Positions 1 through 7,376 of a DNA stretch of 64,000 nucleotides are shown one piece after another; position 1 is the stretch's first letter; every line of letters begins with the position of its first letter. Both the position numbers and the translations under genes were made by a program. The stretch comes from Alphaproteobacteria bacterium. Its GTDB lineage: Bacteria > Pseudomonadota > Alphaproteobacteria > Caulobacterales > Aquidulcibacteraceae. A model generated the notes under the pieces. The model did no database searches. It saw nothing but the letters and a program-made list of their open reading frames with translations, and was not told the DNA's origin. The stretch spans positions 62,001 through 126,000 of the forward strand of contig JAIXQA010000075.1 in the NCBI GenBank assembly GCA_027485915.1. Direction: 5' to 3'.

Positions 1-425
1 TACTCAGAGTAATCGGGTTTGTCGGCGTCGGCGTGTTGGCCTTCGGGCTGACCTCTGCAGCTTCGGCGCAAGATCTGACTTATAAGCCTATCAACCCAAC
101 ATTTGGCGGAAATTCCTTTAACTCTGGCCATCTTTTGGGCGTCGCAAACGCGCAAAATGATTATCGCGAGAAGAGCAGCGCAAGCGCCAATTCTCAGGCC
201 GATTCCTTTGCGCGGCAATTGCAATCACGCCTTTTGTCAGCCGTCTCTTCGCAAATTGTAGATGCAATCTTTGGCGAAAATCCTCAAGAGCGCGGCAGGA
301 TCTCGCTTGGCGGGCAAACGATTGAGTTTGTGCGCGACCTCGTCAATGTCACCATCACTATTACCAATGACACAACCGGTGAAGTCACCACCTTGGTGGT
401 ACCGCTTTTTGTGGAAATCAAGTGA
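1..425 (+). CDS. csgF: Curli assembly protein CsgF (5' end outside window)
   Basis: The reading frame is already open at base 3, and a hydrophobic stretch ending Ala-Ser-Ala before Gln-Asp-Leu-Thr reads as a signal peptide, so the start codon lies upstream of the window and 140 residues are visible. The mature N-terminus carries the CsgF hallmark: a Pro-x-Phe-Gly-Gly-Asn motif, then an Asn-Ala-Gln-Asn segment. In known curli systems CsgF sits at the cell surface, caps the CsgG pore and couples secretion to nucleation. The stop codon overlaps the csgG start (ATGA type), which indicates translational coupling. A GTG at 33 is possible but would cut the signal peptide. csgE, if present, should lie further upstream. 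Confidence 0.9.
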   Translation, partial: LRVIGFVGVGVLAFGLTSAASAQDLTYKPINPTFGGNSFNSGHLLGVANAQNDYREKSSASANSQADSFARQLQSRLLSAVSSQIVDAIFGENPQERGRISLGGQTIEFVRDLVNVTITITNDTTGEVTTLVVPLFVEIK

Positions 426-1525
426 TGCGCGCGCTCATCCTTTCTATCAGCCTCTTGGGCTTGGGGGGCTGTGTCTCTTCAACCGCGAAGGTGATGCCGT
501 TGGGCAAGAGCCCGTCCTTGCCGGCCATTCAACAGCAAACCAGCACCCAGCGTTTATTGCAGGCCTTGCCCGCAGCTGAGCGGCCGGTGCCAGTCGCCGT
601 CTATAACTTCACGGATCAAACTGGTCAGTTTCGAGCTTCTGAAACAGGACAAACCCTATCTCGCGCGGTCAGCCAGGGCGGTACATCCATCCTGATGAAG
701 GCCCTGCAAGATGCCGGGCGGCGCAATTGGTTTACAGTTCTGGAGCGGGAAAACCTCTCTAACCTGTTGAATGAGCGTCAAATCATCCGCGAAATGCGGG
801 AACGCTATTTGGGTGAGACCAAGGTTAACCCGGATGCCCTGCCATCGCTATTATTCGCCGGCGTTATTTTGAGTGGCGGGGTCGTTGGTTATGACACCAG
901 CACCATGACGGGCGGGGCAGGGGCAGGCTTCTTGGGCATCAGCGCCCGCACCGAATATCGGCAAGATACGGTCACCGTTGCGTTGCGCGCTGTGTCCGTT
1001 CGGACGGGGGAAGTCTTAGCTCAGGTCACTACCACCAAATCTATCGCATCTTATGCGGTAGGGGGCGGGGCCTTCCGCTATGTCGGGTTCAAACAGCTCT
1101 TGGAAGCGGAAACCGGCATGACGACGAATGAGCCAGATCAAGTTGCCTTGCAACAAGCCATCGAAAAGGCCGTCTATGCCTTGATCATGGAAGGGGCGGA
1201 GCAACAATTATGGGCCTTCTCTGACACCAAGCGCGGCAATGAACTCCTCGCCAGCTACCGGGATGAGCGGGAAGGCAAGGTGACAGCCGAGCAAGTGCGC
1301 GACGCGGCCAAAAAAGCCGAAAAGCGTCAAAAGAAACAGAAACGTGGGCGCAAGGTCGAGGCACGACCAGCAGTGAGTGCTGCGCCTGCGCGCCCAAACA
1401 TGACCGCCCTCCAGCAGATGCCGTCTCGAAACGTGCAATCCCCTGCTGTGGCGGAGGTGACACCTTCTGCCCGTCGCAATCCCGCGTCGGGCAAATCCGA
1501 ACCGACCGCTAGGCCGGGAAATTAG
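425..1525 (+). CDS. csgG: Curli secretion channel lipoprotein CsgG
   Basis: This 366-residue CsgG-family protein has a lipoprotein signal (lipobox Leu-Gly-Gly-Cys near residue 16) and the family core: VAVYNFTDQTGQ, then a GGTSILMKAL helix and WFTVLERENL. CsgG monomers form a nonameric outer-membrane pore that exports curlin subunits. E. coli CsgG is 277 residues. This protein carries about 85 extra C-terminal residues rich in Lys, Arg, Ala and Pro, including a KKAEKRQKKQKRGRK-like basic patch, which would lie on the periplasmic side if topology is conserved. The start is ATG 425, overlapping the csgF stop; the GTG three bases upstream is less likely. Confidence 0.93.
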   Translation: MRALILSISLLGLGGCVSSTAKVMPLGKSPSLPAIQQQTSTQRLLQALPAAERPVPVAVYNFTDQTGQFRASETGQTLSRAVSQGGTSILMKALQDAGRRNWFTVLERENLSNLLNERQIIREMRERYLGETKVNPDALPSLLFAGVILSGGVVGYDTSTMTGGAGAGFLGISARTEYRQDTVTVALRAVSVRTGEVLAQVTTTKSIASYAVGGGAFRYVGFKQLLEAETGMTTNEPDQVALQQAIEKAVYALIMEGAEQQLWAFSDTKRGNELLASYRDEREGKVTAEQVRDAAKKAEKRQKKQKRGRKVEARPAVSAAPARPNMTALQQMPSRNVQSPAVAEVTPSARRNPASGKSEPTARPGN

Positions 1526-1703
1526 GGGGGAGACGATCGACATCAACCCTCACGCATGCGGCGGCTAAGGTCTGTGAAACAGCAGGCCTATTAGACCCCA
1601 TAACAAAATTTGTAAATTAACCTGTTGATTATGCTGGATTTTACCAGCGAACAACCCCTAACAGTCACGACAAGCCGTCGGACTGAACAATGGAGCTATG
1701 ACC
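1526..1703 (+). promoter_or_regulatory. Probable leader/promoter region of the curlin genes
   Basis: This 178-base gap separates csgG from the first curlin gene and is AT-richer than its surroundings around 1595-1640. Subunit genes are normally expressed far above the secretion genes, so an internal promoter here is expected. I see no clear -35/-10 pair. The gap ends in GGAG at 1692-1695, eight bases before ATG 1704. Confidence 0.3.
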
Positions 1704-3623
1704 ATGAAAAAGCTAATTTTGGCTTCCGCCTCTGCCCTTGCGCTGATGGCTGCAGCATCTGGTGCCTCGGCCCAAACGGCAACATCGAGCCCAGTTCAAG
1801 TGTTAAACCAAAGCGGTGATAATAATACGGCAGTCATCAGTCAGACGGCTGCAGCCTCAGTTACAATGCTGAATGTGTCTTCTACGGTCAGCCAAACTGG
1901 TGGTGGAAACCGCGCAGAGGTTGCCCAAACTGCCTCTGGAAGTGGTGCGAGTTCTAATGTCACCATCAATCAGTTAAGTGCGGCCGGCGCTACGGCGGTC
2001 GCGAAGCCAGACCCATTGCCAACTGACCCTGTCAAAGGAACGCCCAGAAAGCATCGGCCTCCCTCGGTTGCCGCCAACCCAAGTCTTGGTGACGCAACGG
2101 TAGGCAACCTTGCTCTTGCAACCCAATCAGGGGGTGCCAACAATAGGATTACGATCAATCAAGGCGCAGAAAACAGCCGTCAAAATGGCAATTATGCAAA
2201 TGTTGCGCAAAGCGGTGGCGGTAGTAACCGAGCTGACATCAATCAATATGCATCAGATGCCTTTGCAACGACGGCACAAAATGGTGCAAACAATCAATCG
2301 GAAATCACACAAACAGATACGATTTCGAGCCCTGGCGACGACCCAAGCGCCATGGTAAGCCAAGCTGGGAATGGCAACAAATCGACCATCTTCCAAACCA
2401 ATTCGAATGGTGCTGAAGGTTTCTTGGCTGCCGAGGTTATACAGTCCGGTGGCGCTACCTCTACGATTACTCAAGAAGTGACCAGCGCCAAATCCTCCGA
2501 TGTCTCGGCTGAAGTCACCCAAATTGGTGCGTCTACCTCCACCATCACTCAAAAAATCTCCGCCAAGCAAGACAAGGACAACAATGGCGGTGACGACATG
2601 AAGGCAACCGTCACCCAGACAGGCAGCCACACTGCGACGGTGACGCAGACCATGGATCAAGTCATTCCAAATGGTTACAACAGATCACCGCAGATTTATT
2701 TTGCGGATGTCAAGCAGACTGGGGTTGGCAGCAATACGGCCAGCATCAAGCAATATGATGCCCTCCAAGGCCGTGACGGCTATCTTTCAGCCTATGTAAC
2801 GCAGGACAAAGGCGGAAACTCTGCCCAGATCGACCAAACGGGCCGATCCCACCGCACGATCATGGAACAAACGGGCAGCAGCAACAAGGGGACCGTATTC
2901 CAAGGGTCTAGTATCTCAGGGGAATTGGCTTCTTTAGAGGTGCAAAGCCTGGACACCATCGTCAATGAAACCAAACTTTATCAAAGAGGGGATCGCAACG
3001 AAGGTTTCATCGTTCAAGGCGGTAGCAACCTAGGCTTGGTGACGGCAACACAGTCTGGCAACGACGGTAAAGTTTTTGTCAATCAGCTTGCAACGTCGGG
3101 CAGCGCCCATGCAAATCTTGTCCAATATGGTAATACAAGAAACGCCTCGATCGACATCACACAAAGTGGAACCTGGTCGCCGCGTCGATTGGTTTATAGC
3201 CAAGCGGAACGGCGCGCCATCGACGAAAACAGCATCGTCGTCCAACAGGGCACGGATAGAAGCCGCGTTCTGGCCTCAAACCAAAAAGTTGTTGTAAATC
3301 AGAGTGGTGTGGACAATTCTACCAAGATCACCCAAACAGCTAGTGACGTTGAAGCCCGCATCAATCAAACTGGGACGGCAAACAAGTTGGAACTGTCCCA
3401 AACCGCTTTGGGTGTGGAAAGTGTGATCGGCCAAGCTGGCTCTGATAACAAACTCACCTTGGTACAGACTGGCAGCAATAGCAGCAGCACGATCAATCAG
3501 GGTGGTACCAATGGCAGTATTGATGTGTATCAATCCGTCGCCAATGCGACATCCGTGGTCTTCCAAGCAGGTGTTGGCAATTCAGCAACTGTAACCCAAG
3601 GCGTTCGTCCTAATCCTAATTAA
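1704..3623 (+). CDS. Very large curlin-repeat protein (CsgA/CsgB-like amyloid subunit)
   Basis: This 639-residue exported protein has a clean signal peptide (MKKLIL..., cleavage after Ala-Ser-Ala). Most of the rest is imperfect curlin repeats of the pattern Gln-x-Gly-x-x-Asn-x(5)-Gln, for example NQSGDNNTAVISQT near the N-terminus and QAGVGNSATVTQG near the C-terminus; I count well over twenty. A repeat-free, proline- and basic-rich segment (about residues 99-131, containing GTPRKHRPP) interrupts the array. E. coli CsgA is about 150 residues with five repeats, so this is unusually long. ATG 1704 is preferred over ATG 1698 because the GGAG at 1692 is then eight bases away. It is probably exported through CsgG as a fibre subunit; whether it nucleates or elongates cannot be read from sequence. 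Confidence 0.88.
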   Translation: MKKLILASASALALMAAASGASAQTATSSPVQVLNQSGDNNTAVISQTAAASVTMLNVSSTVSQTGGGNRAEVAQTASGSGASSNVTINQLSAAGATAVAKPDPLPTDPVKGTPRKHRPPSVAANPSLGDATVGNLALATQSGGANNRITINQGAENSRQNGNYANVAQSGGGSNRADINQYASDAFATTAQNGANNQSEITQTDTISSPGDDPSAMVSQAGNGNKSTIFQTNSNGAEGFLAAEVIQSGGATSTITQEVTSAKSSDVSAEVTQIGASTSTITQKISAKQDKDNNGGDDMKATVTQTGSHTATVTQTMDQVIPNGYNRSPQIYFADVKQTGVGSNTASIKQYDALQGRDGYLSAYVTQDKGGNSAQIDQTGRSHRTIMEQTGSSNKGTVFQGSSISGELASLEVQSLDTIVNETKLYQRGDRNEGFIVQGGSNLGLVTATQSGNDGKVFVNQLATSGSAHANLVQYGNTRNASIDITQSGTWSPRRLVYSQAERRAIDENSIVVQQGTDRSRVLASNQKVVVNQSGVDNSTKITQTASDVEARINQTGTANKLELSQTALGVESVIGQAGSDNKLTLVQTGSNSSSTINQGGTNGSIDVYQSVANATSVVFQAGVGNSATVTQGVRPNPN

Positions 3624-3636
3624 CCTCAATGTGGCG

Positions 3637-3664
3637 GGGCAGGGCGGTTTTGGCCGCTCTGCCC
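3637..3664 (+). terminator. Intercistronic hairpin between the two curlin genes
   Basis: An 11-base-pair stem (3637-3647 with 3654-3664, one G-U pair) around the loop TTTTGG lies between the curlin stop and the next start. The following sequence is only moderately T-rich, so it may act as a partial terminator or an mRNA-stabilising end that sets the ratio of the two subunits. Confidence 0.5.
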
Positions 3665-3699
3665 TACCTCATTTCATTTGACGTATGAGGAATTCCGTT

Positions 3700-4320
3700 A
3701 TGAAGGCTCTTCTTACACTTGCCCTTTTTATCCCAGTCACCGTCTTGTCTGGGCCAACCATGGCGCAAACCGGGACCCAAACTGGGGTCTATGTGTCGCA
3801 AATCGGATCTGACAATCAGGCCACGGTCCGTCAAAATACAGAAGCGGTTTCAAGCTTTGCGGCGATTGAGCAGGATGGCACAGACAATGTCGCCGTGATT
3901 GCTCAAAAGGGTAAAGACAATCGCGCCCAAATTACTCAAGATGGCGACGCGCAATTGGCCAAAGTGACCCAATCGGGCATGGGCAATAGCACGGCGTTGA
4001 TCCAACAAGGCGATTTCAAGAGTGAAGCCATTATTACCCAAAACGGGGGCAAAAATGTGGTTAATCTCACCCAATCGTCGGCGATTGCTAGCCAATATGC
4101 AACGCTTACGCAAACCGGCGAAGGCAATATCATTGACCTGTCCCAAGATGGTGGCGAAAACTCTGCCACGCTCACACAGACAGGCAACAACAATCTTATC
4201 AAACTGGATCAAACAGGCGGTGGAAACGTGACCTGGACGCAAACGGGCACGGGGTTGTCATCGCTGGGTGTGTCGGTTGATGGATCCCAAACCATGATTA
4301 TTACCCAGACCAAGCCATGA
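3700..4320 (+). CDS. Second curlin-repeat protein (CsgA/CsgB-like)
   Basis: This 206-residue protein has a signal peptide ending in Met-Ala-Gln and about eight curlin-type repeats such as SQIGSDNQATVRQ and TQTGNNNLIKLDQTG, with little sequence between them. Its length and regularity are close to classical CsgA/CsgB. ATG 3700 is chosen because GAGGAA at 3687-3692 sits seven bases upstream; the earlier ATG 3685 lies inside that ribosome binding site. Together with the 639-residue protein it gives two secreted subunits, perhaps a major and a minor/nucleating one, but the roles are inferred. The stop overlaps the next gene's start by four bases. Confidence 0.88.
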   Translation: MKALLTLALFIPVTVLSGPTMAQTGTQTGVYVSQIGSDNQATVRQNTEAVSSFAAIEQDGTDNVAVIAQKGKDNRAQITQDGDAQLAKVTQSGMGNSTALIQQGDFKSEAIITQNGGKNVVNLTQSSAIASQYATLTQTGEGNIIDLSQDGGENSATLTQTGNNNLIKLDQTGGGNVTWTQTGTGLSSLGVSVDGSQTMIITQTKP

Positions 4321-5045
4321 TCAGTCCTGCCTTAGCTTTCCTTGTTTTGGGCTTTGCCCAACAGTCGGCCCCAACGCATCAAGGTGGGGAAACCAAGGTC
4401 CGTGCGGTCCAAGCTGAAGCGCCTGCAGCCACACAAAGCGCTTCCAAGCGCATTCTGGCGCCACAAGTATCCGCTGGCTCGGCCCCTGTTGCACCTGCTA
4501 GAGCAGATCAAGCCGGCCCATCCGGTCAAGCCCGCAGTCCTGTTTCGCAAGTGGCAAAAGCGGCGGATGCACGTCGCATGACGCCACAATTGGCACCAAA
4601 GGGGCCAACGGCTGCCCCGCCCCCGGCATTAAGCGAGCTGCGCCAAGGCCGCGATACGCGTGCGGCGGCACTTGAAGGCAAGGACCGTTGTAGCGAGGAG
4701 GCCGCAGCGGTTGAGACTGCCGTCTGCGCGCGCGTGATCGAGACCCGCAGTGCAGAATTTCCGGTGCCAGACCGCGAACCTCTTTCACCGGAACAGCGCC
4801 TAATGGCAGATCAGTCTCTACTCGAGACGGCACCTCTGGACGTCAATAATGCCGCGCGGCGGCTGTCCAATGGCGAGGAAGTTGGCACTTTGGCTGGGTT
4901 GGCCGTAGCCAATCTGGCCTTGGCTAAACCCGTTATTAGCGACACCAAGAAGGAAGATGAGACAAAGTCACAAGCCCCAAGCGCCGTTGATGCATTTGTC
5001 ACTGCCATTGTCCAACAAGCCAATGGTGGTTCACGACCTAATTAG
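4317..5045 (+). CDS. Uncharacterised exported-type protein of the curli operon
   Basis: I do not recognise this 242-residue protein. The N-terminus is a short hydrophobic segment (ISPALAFLVLGFAQQ), possibly a signal peptide or anchor. Residues 20-120 are low-complexity Ala/Pro/Gln/Lys, and there are two cysteines close together in the middle (DRCSEE...VCARV, about residues 122 and 137). The C-terminal part (about 150-235) is helix-rich and ends in a VDAFVTAIVQQ-type segment and GGSRPN. It overlaps the second curlin gene by ATGA, so it is translationally coupled to a curlin subunit and probably takes part in its secretion, anchoring or folding. No curlin repeats are present. The function is unknown. 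Confidence 0.75.
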   Translation: MISPALAFLVLGFAQQSAPTHQGGETKVRAVQAEAPAATQSASKRILAPQVSAGSAPVAPARADQAGPSGQARSPVSQVAKAADARRMTPQLAPKGPTAAPPPALSELRQGRDTRAAALEGKDRCSEEAAAVETAVCARVIETRSAEFPVPDREPLSPEQRLMADQSLLETAPLDVNNAARRLSNGEEVGTLAGLAVANLALAKPVISDTKKEDETKSQAPSAVDAFVTAIVQQANGGSRPN

Positions 5046-5068
5046 CGGCAGATTGTAGGAATTTCGCC

Positions 5069-5371
5069 ATGTTGATCGATGATGCCGTGGGGGCCGATAT
5101 TACGTGCACGCGGGAAAACAATCACTTGACCTTGGCGGCCCATGTCCATGCAGGTCGCTCACGCGTTTTGACTTGGCGCCTGTGGGCAGAAGTTGAAAGT
5201 CGTGGTGGTCGCAGCACAACACAGCAAGCTGGGCTGACCAATGGGCTGCAGACCGCCCCAGTCTGTACCATACAGTTTAATGACGATGTTATCGGAATCG
5301 TGGAATTGGAAGTGGGCGAAGACAATGTCCGTCTCGCCCACCACCAGATCGAATTAAGCCCGCCTGCATAA
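5069..5371 (+). CDS. CsgH-like curli chaperone (tentative)
   Basis: This 100-residue protein alternates short beta-like segments (ITCTRENNHLTLAAHVHAG, VLTWRLWAEVE, VIGIVELEV) with a Gly/Gln-rich turn (RSTTQQAGLTNG). That fits the small beta-sandwich CsgC/CsgH family; CsgH replaces CsgC in many alphaproteobacteria and keeps curlin from polymerising in the periplasm. Position at the end of the curli operon supports the call. AGGA at 5057-5060 lies eight bases before ATG 5069. No signal peptide is visible and no other in-frame start exists upstream, which is odd for a periplasmic chaperone. It has two Cys (about residues 13 and 67). The assignment rests on context plus weak sequence likeness. 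Confidence 0.55.
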   Translation: MLIDDAVGADITCTRENNHLTLAAHVHAGRSRVLTWRLWAEVESRGGRSTTQQAGLTNGLQTAPVCTIQFNDDVIGIVELEVGEDNVRLAHHQIELSPPA

Positions 5372-5380
5372 GGGCTGAAA

Positions 5381-6751
5381 CTAGGCCGCCCGGACCCGAT
5401 GCAGGAAGCCATCGACTTCTTGCTTCAAGCGATCGGCCTGCATCCCCAATTCACGCGCCGCACTGAGGCTTTGCGAGGCGGCAGCGCCGGTTTCGTTTGC
5501 CCCTTGCTGGACCATCTGAATGGCGCTGCTGACTTCGGCAGTCGCCCCTGCCACATCCGACGTGTTGCGACTGATTTCGCGCACCGCAGCCATTTGCTCT
5601 TCAACAGCCGCCGCGATCGACGAAGAGATCTCATTGATGGCATTAATTGTGCCGCTGATAGCTTCAATATCTGCCACCGCCCGTTCAGTCACGTTTTGGA
5701 CTTCCGAGATTTGGGCAGAAATTTCTTCGGTAGCACGAGCTGTTTGGCTGGCGAGGTTTTTTACTTCCGATGCCACAACTGCAAAGCCGCGCCCAGCTTC
5801 CCCAGCGCGTGCGGCCTCAATCGTTGCATTGAGCGCCAACAAATTGGTTTGGCCAGCAATTTGCGAGATCAGACCGATAACCTGGCCGATACGGTTTGCC
5901 GCTTCTGAAAGAGCCGCGACGGTTGCGTTGGTTGCGACGGCTTTGGCCTCTGCTTCCTGCGCGACTTGGGCAGCTTGCGAGACTTGTTGAGCAATTTCTC
6001 CAATAGAGGCTGCCATTTCCTCGGCCGCTGCTGCCACGGTCTGTACATTGCCAGCTGACTGCTCGGCCGTACTGGCTACCGAGGATGAATGGCCGGAGGT
6101 CTGACTAGCTGTCTGGGCCAAGGTTTCAGATGTGGCTTCCAGCTCTGTTGCGGCAGAAGCTACGGTCTCAACCACTTGGCTGACCGACAATTCAAAAGAG
6201 TGCGCCATTTCTTCTAGCGACTTTTTACGCTCTTTCTCGGCTGTTTCCATATAGACCTCAACGGCAAAATCGAGGTCTAGCATGACTGCTTGCATGACCG
6301 CACGCGCAAACCGAGCCGGGGATTTGTTAGATTTTCCAACGCCAAATAACTTGCCGCCCTTGTTACCATTTCCCCCTAAGGCCAAGCGCATGGTCGCTTC
6401 TTCCGCAATGCGCGCCGACAACATGGAATATCCGCCGATAAACCAGGTCGGTGCGAGGCCAAGCCGCGCGTGAATGCCCCAAATTTTGCGCACCGAGGCT
6501 TCATAATCTGGACCAAAATCACCCTTGGCAATCAGCATCCAATGATCCAATTGCTTGGCTCGGACATGCGCCATGGTGGAATTGTTGAACACCGCGCCAA
6601 CGGATGGCCAACTGTTCATGTGACTATAAAACTCATCCAGCAATGTCGGCATAATTTCCGGCAAGAAGGGAAGTAACTCGCGCAAGGTTGAGCGTGTATC
6701 TTGGTCAATATTCTGGAAGCGAATTCGCTCACTAATACTCACTTTGTCCAT
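5381..6751 (-). CDS. Globin-coupled methyl-accepting chemotaxis protein (aerotaxis type)
   Basis: This 456-residue soluble receptor has no membrane segment. Residues 1-170 form a protoglobin-type sensor domain with the likely haem-proximal His94 in WGIHARLGL. Residues 185-450 are the coiled-coil signalling domain with the highly conserved hairpin tip ([21 protein letters not shown] and the following [15 protein letters not shown]). There is no C-terminal CheR/CheB pentapeptide. Relatives such as HemAT sense oxygen and signal to CheA/CheW. No che genes are in the window, so it must couple to an array encoded elsewhere. It converges on the curli operon with nine bases between stop codons. A GGGAG lies seven bases before ATG 6751. 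Confidence 0.93.
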   Translation of the reverse strand: MDKVSISERIRFQNIDQDTRSTLRELLPFLPEIMPTLLDEFYSHMNSWPSVGAVFNNSTMAHVRAKQLDHWMLIAKGDFGPDYEASVRKIWGIHARLGLAPTWFIGGYSMLSARIAEEATMRLALGGNGNKGGKLFGVGKSNKSPARFARAVMQAVMLDLDFAVEVYMETAEKERKKSLEEMAHSFELSVSQVVETVASAATELEATSETLAQTASQTSGHSSSVASTAEQSAGNVQTVAAAAEEMAASIGEIAQQVSQAAQVAQEAEAKAVATNATVAALSEAANRIGQVIGLISQIAGQTNLLALNATIEAARAGEAGRGFAVVASEVKNLASQTARATEEISAQISEVQNVTERAVADIEAISGTINAINEISSSIAAAVEEQMAAVREISRNTSDVAGATAEVSSAIQMVQQGANETGAAASQSLSAARELGMQADRLKQEVDGFLHRVRAA

Positions 6752-6797
6752 ATTCGGCTCCCGCGCGATTTAAGTCGTGAAAGTCGCTAAATCGCAG

Positions 6798-6806
6798 TCA
6801 CCTCCT
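6798..6806 (-). promoter_or_regulatory. Detached perfect Shine-Dalgarno in the receptor leader
   Basis: Read on the minus strand these bases are AGGAGGTGA, a full anti-16S match, but they lie 46 bases upstream of the receptor ATG, which has its own GGGAG. The only frame it could serve is a four-codon GTG-ACT-GCG-ATT-stop overlapping the SD. It may be a leader mini-ORF, a ribosome standby site, or a relic. Confidence 0.3.
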
Positions 6807-6837
6807 AATGAAGATTTAATAAAATATGACCCGATCG

Positions 6838-6852
6838 TTAATCTGTCTTTGA
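6838..6852. promoter_or_regulatory. CtrA-like box upstream of the chemoreceptor
   Basis: The sequence TTAA-N7-TTGA is one mismatch from the CtrA full site TTAA-N7-TTAA and lies about 90 bases upstream of the receptor start. Motility genes are often CtrA-controlled in Caulobacterales. A short motif like this arises by chance in AT-rich DNA. Confidence 0.25.
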
Positions 6853-6884
6853 TGAAAAAAAGTAAGATGTTTTCATGGGTAACC

Positions 6885-6897
6885 CGATACAGTATCG
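6885..6897. repeat. 13-base perfect palindrome (CGATAC-A-GTATCG)
   Basis: Two six-base arms around a single A, in an AT-rich intergenic stretch 134 bases upstream of the chemoreceptor start. The half-site CCGATAC recurs at about 6960. This is the size of a dimeric regulator operator. No regulator gene is adjacent. Confidence 0.35.
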
Positions 6898-7073
6898 ATA
6901 TTTTTGTATATCTATTTCGCTTCTCTGATAGGCGCTTGAATCGTTTAGACTAGGTTCAAACCGATACATGAAACGCCGCGCGAGCGCAGTTTGAAAATGG
7001 CGTGGGATCGTTCCAAAAAGCTGACTGCATATTGCGTGTAATTTTTATGATGGCGGTAGCCTATAACGACGCC

Positions 7074-7247
7074 CTAGCCGACCAAATCGCGCCAGCCGAC
7101 GGCTAATTCCGCGTCATGAAAGCTCGCGCGCCGAACGCGATCAGCGAGAGCATTGGGAATTTCTAGCGGGTCGCCCTCATGGATCACAGCGCCTAAATAG
7201 GGGTGGATCGGTGACGTATCTGCGGACCCGGAAAGTCCAATAAGGAC
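7074..7247 (-). pseudogene. Possible gene remnant (57 open codons, no start)
   Basis: One minus-strand frame stays open for 57 codons between a TGA and a TAG and reads as protein-like sequence (HPYLGAVIHEGDPLEIPN followed by a DRVRRASFHDAELAVGW segment). It has no ATG and no ribosome binding site; GTG codons occur only internally. It may be the 3' end of a decayed gene. I do not recognise the family. Confidence 0.3.
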
Positions 7248-7376
7248 TCAAGCCGGCAAAGGTCGTCTGGCTTTTCGGTGAATTCGATCTGTTTTACCTG
7301 CGGGCTTCGGCACCGGCAATGATTGCCAGAAACAGCCCTCCAGTTTAGGGCTTACGGACTGATTTTGGAGGTTCCC

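Larger units (their letters stand above)
6752..7376. other. Gene-poor 625-base gap upstream of the chemoreceptor
   Basis: The first ~250 bases are AT-rich and hold the receptor's likely promoter, a detached perfect Shine-Dalgarno, a 13-base palindrome and a CtrA-like box, each listed separately. The second half contains one 57-codon open stretch on the minus strand (7074-7247) without a usable start. The right end is the leader of the crotonase gene. Confidence 0.6.

Noticed and set aside
1704..4320. Periodic repeats that could be taken for a CRISPR-like or tandem DNA array
   Set aside because: The periodicity is at protein level (curlin repeats); the DNA units differ in length and sequence, with no identical direct repeat or spacers.
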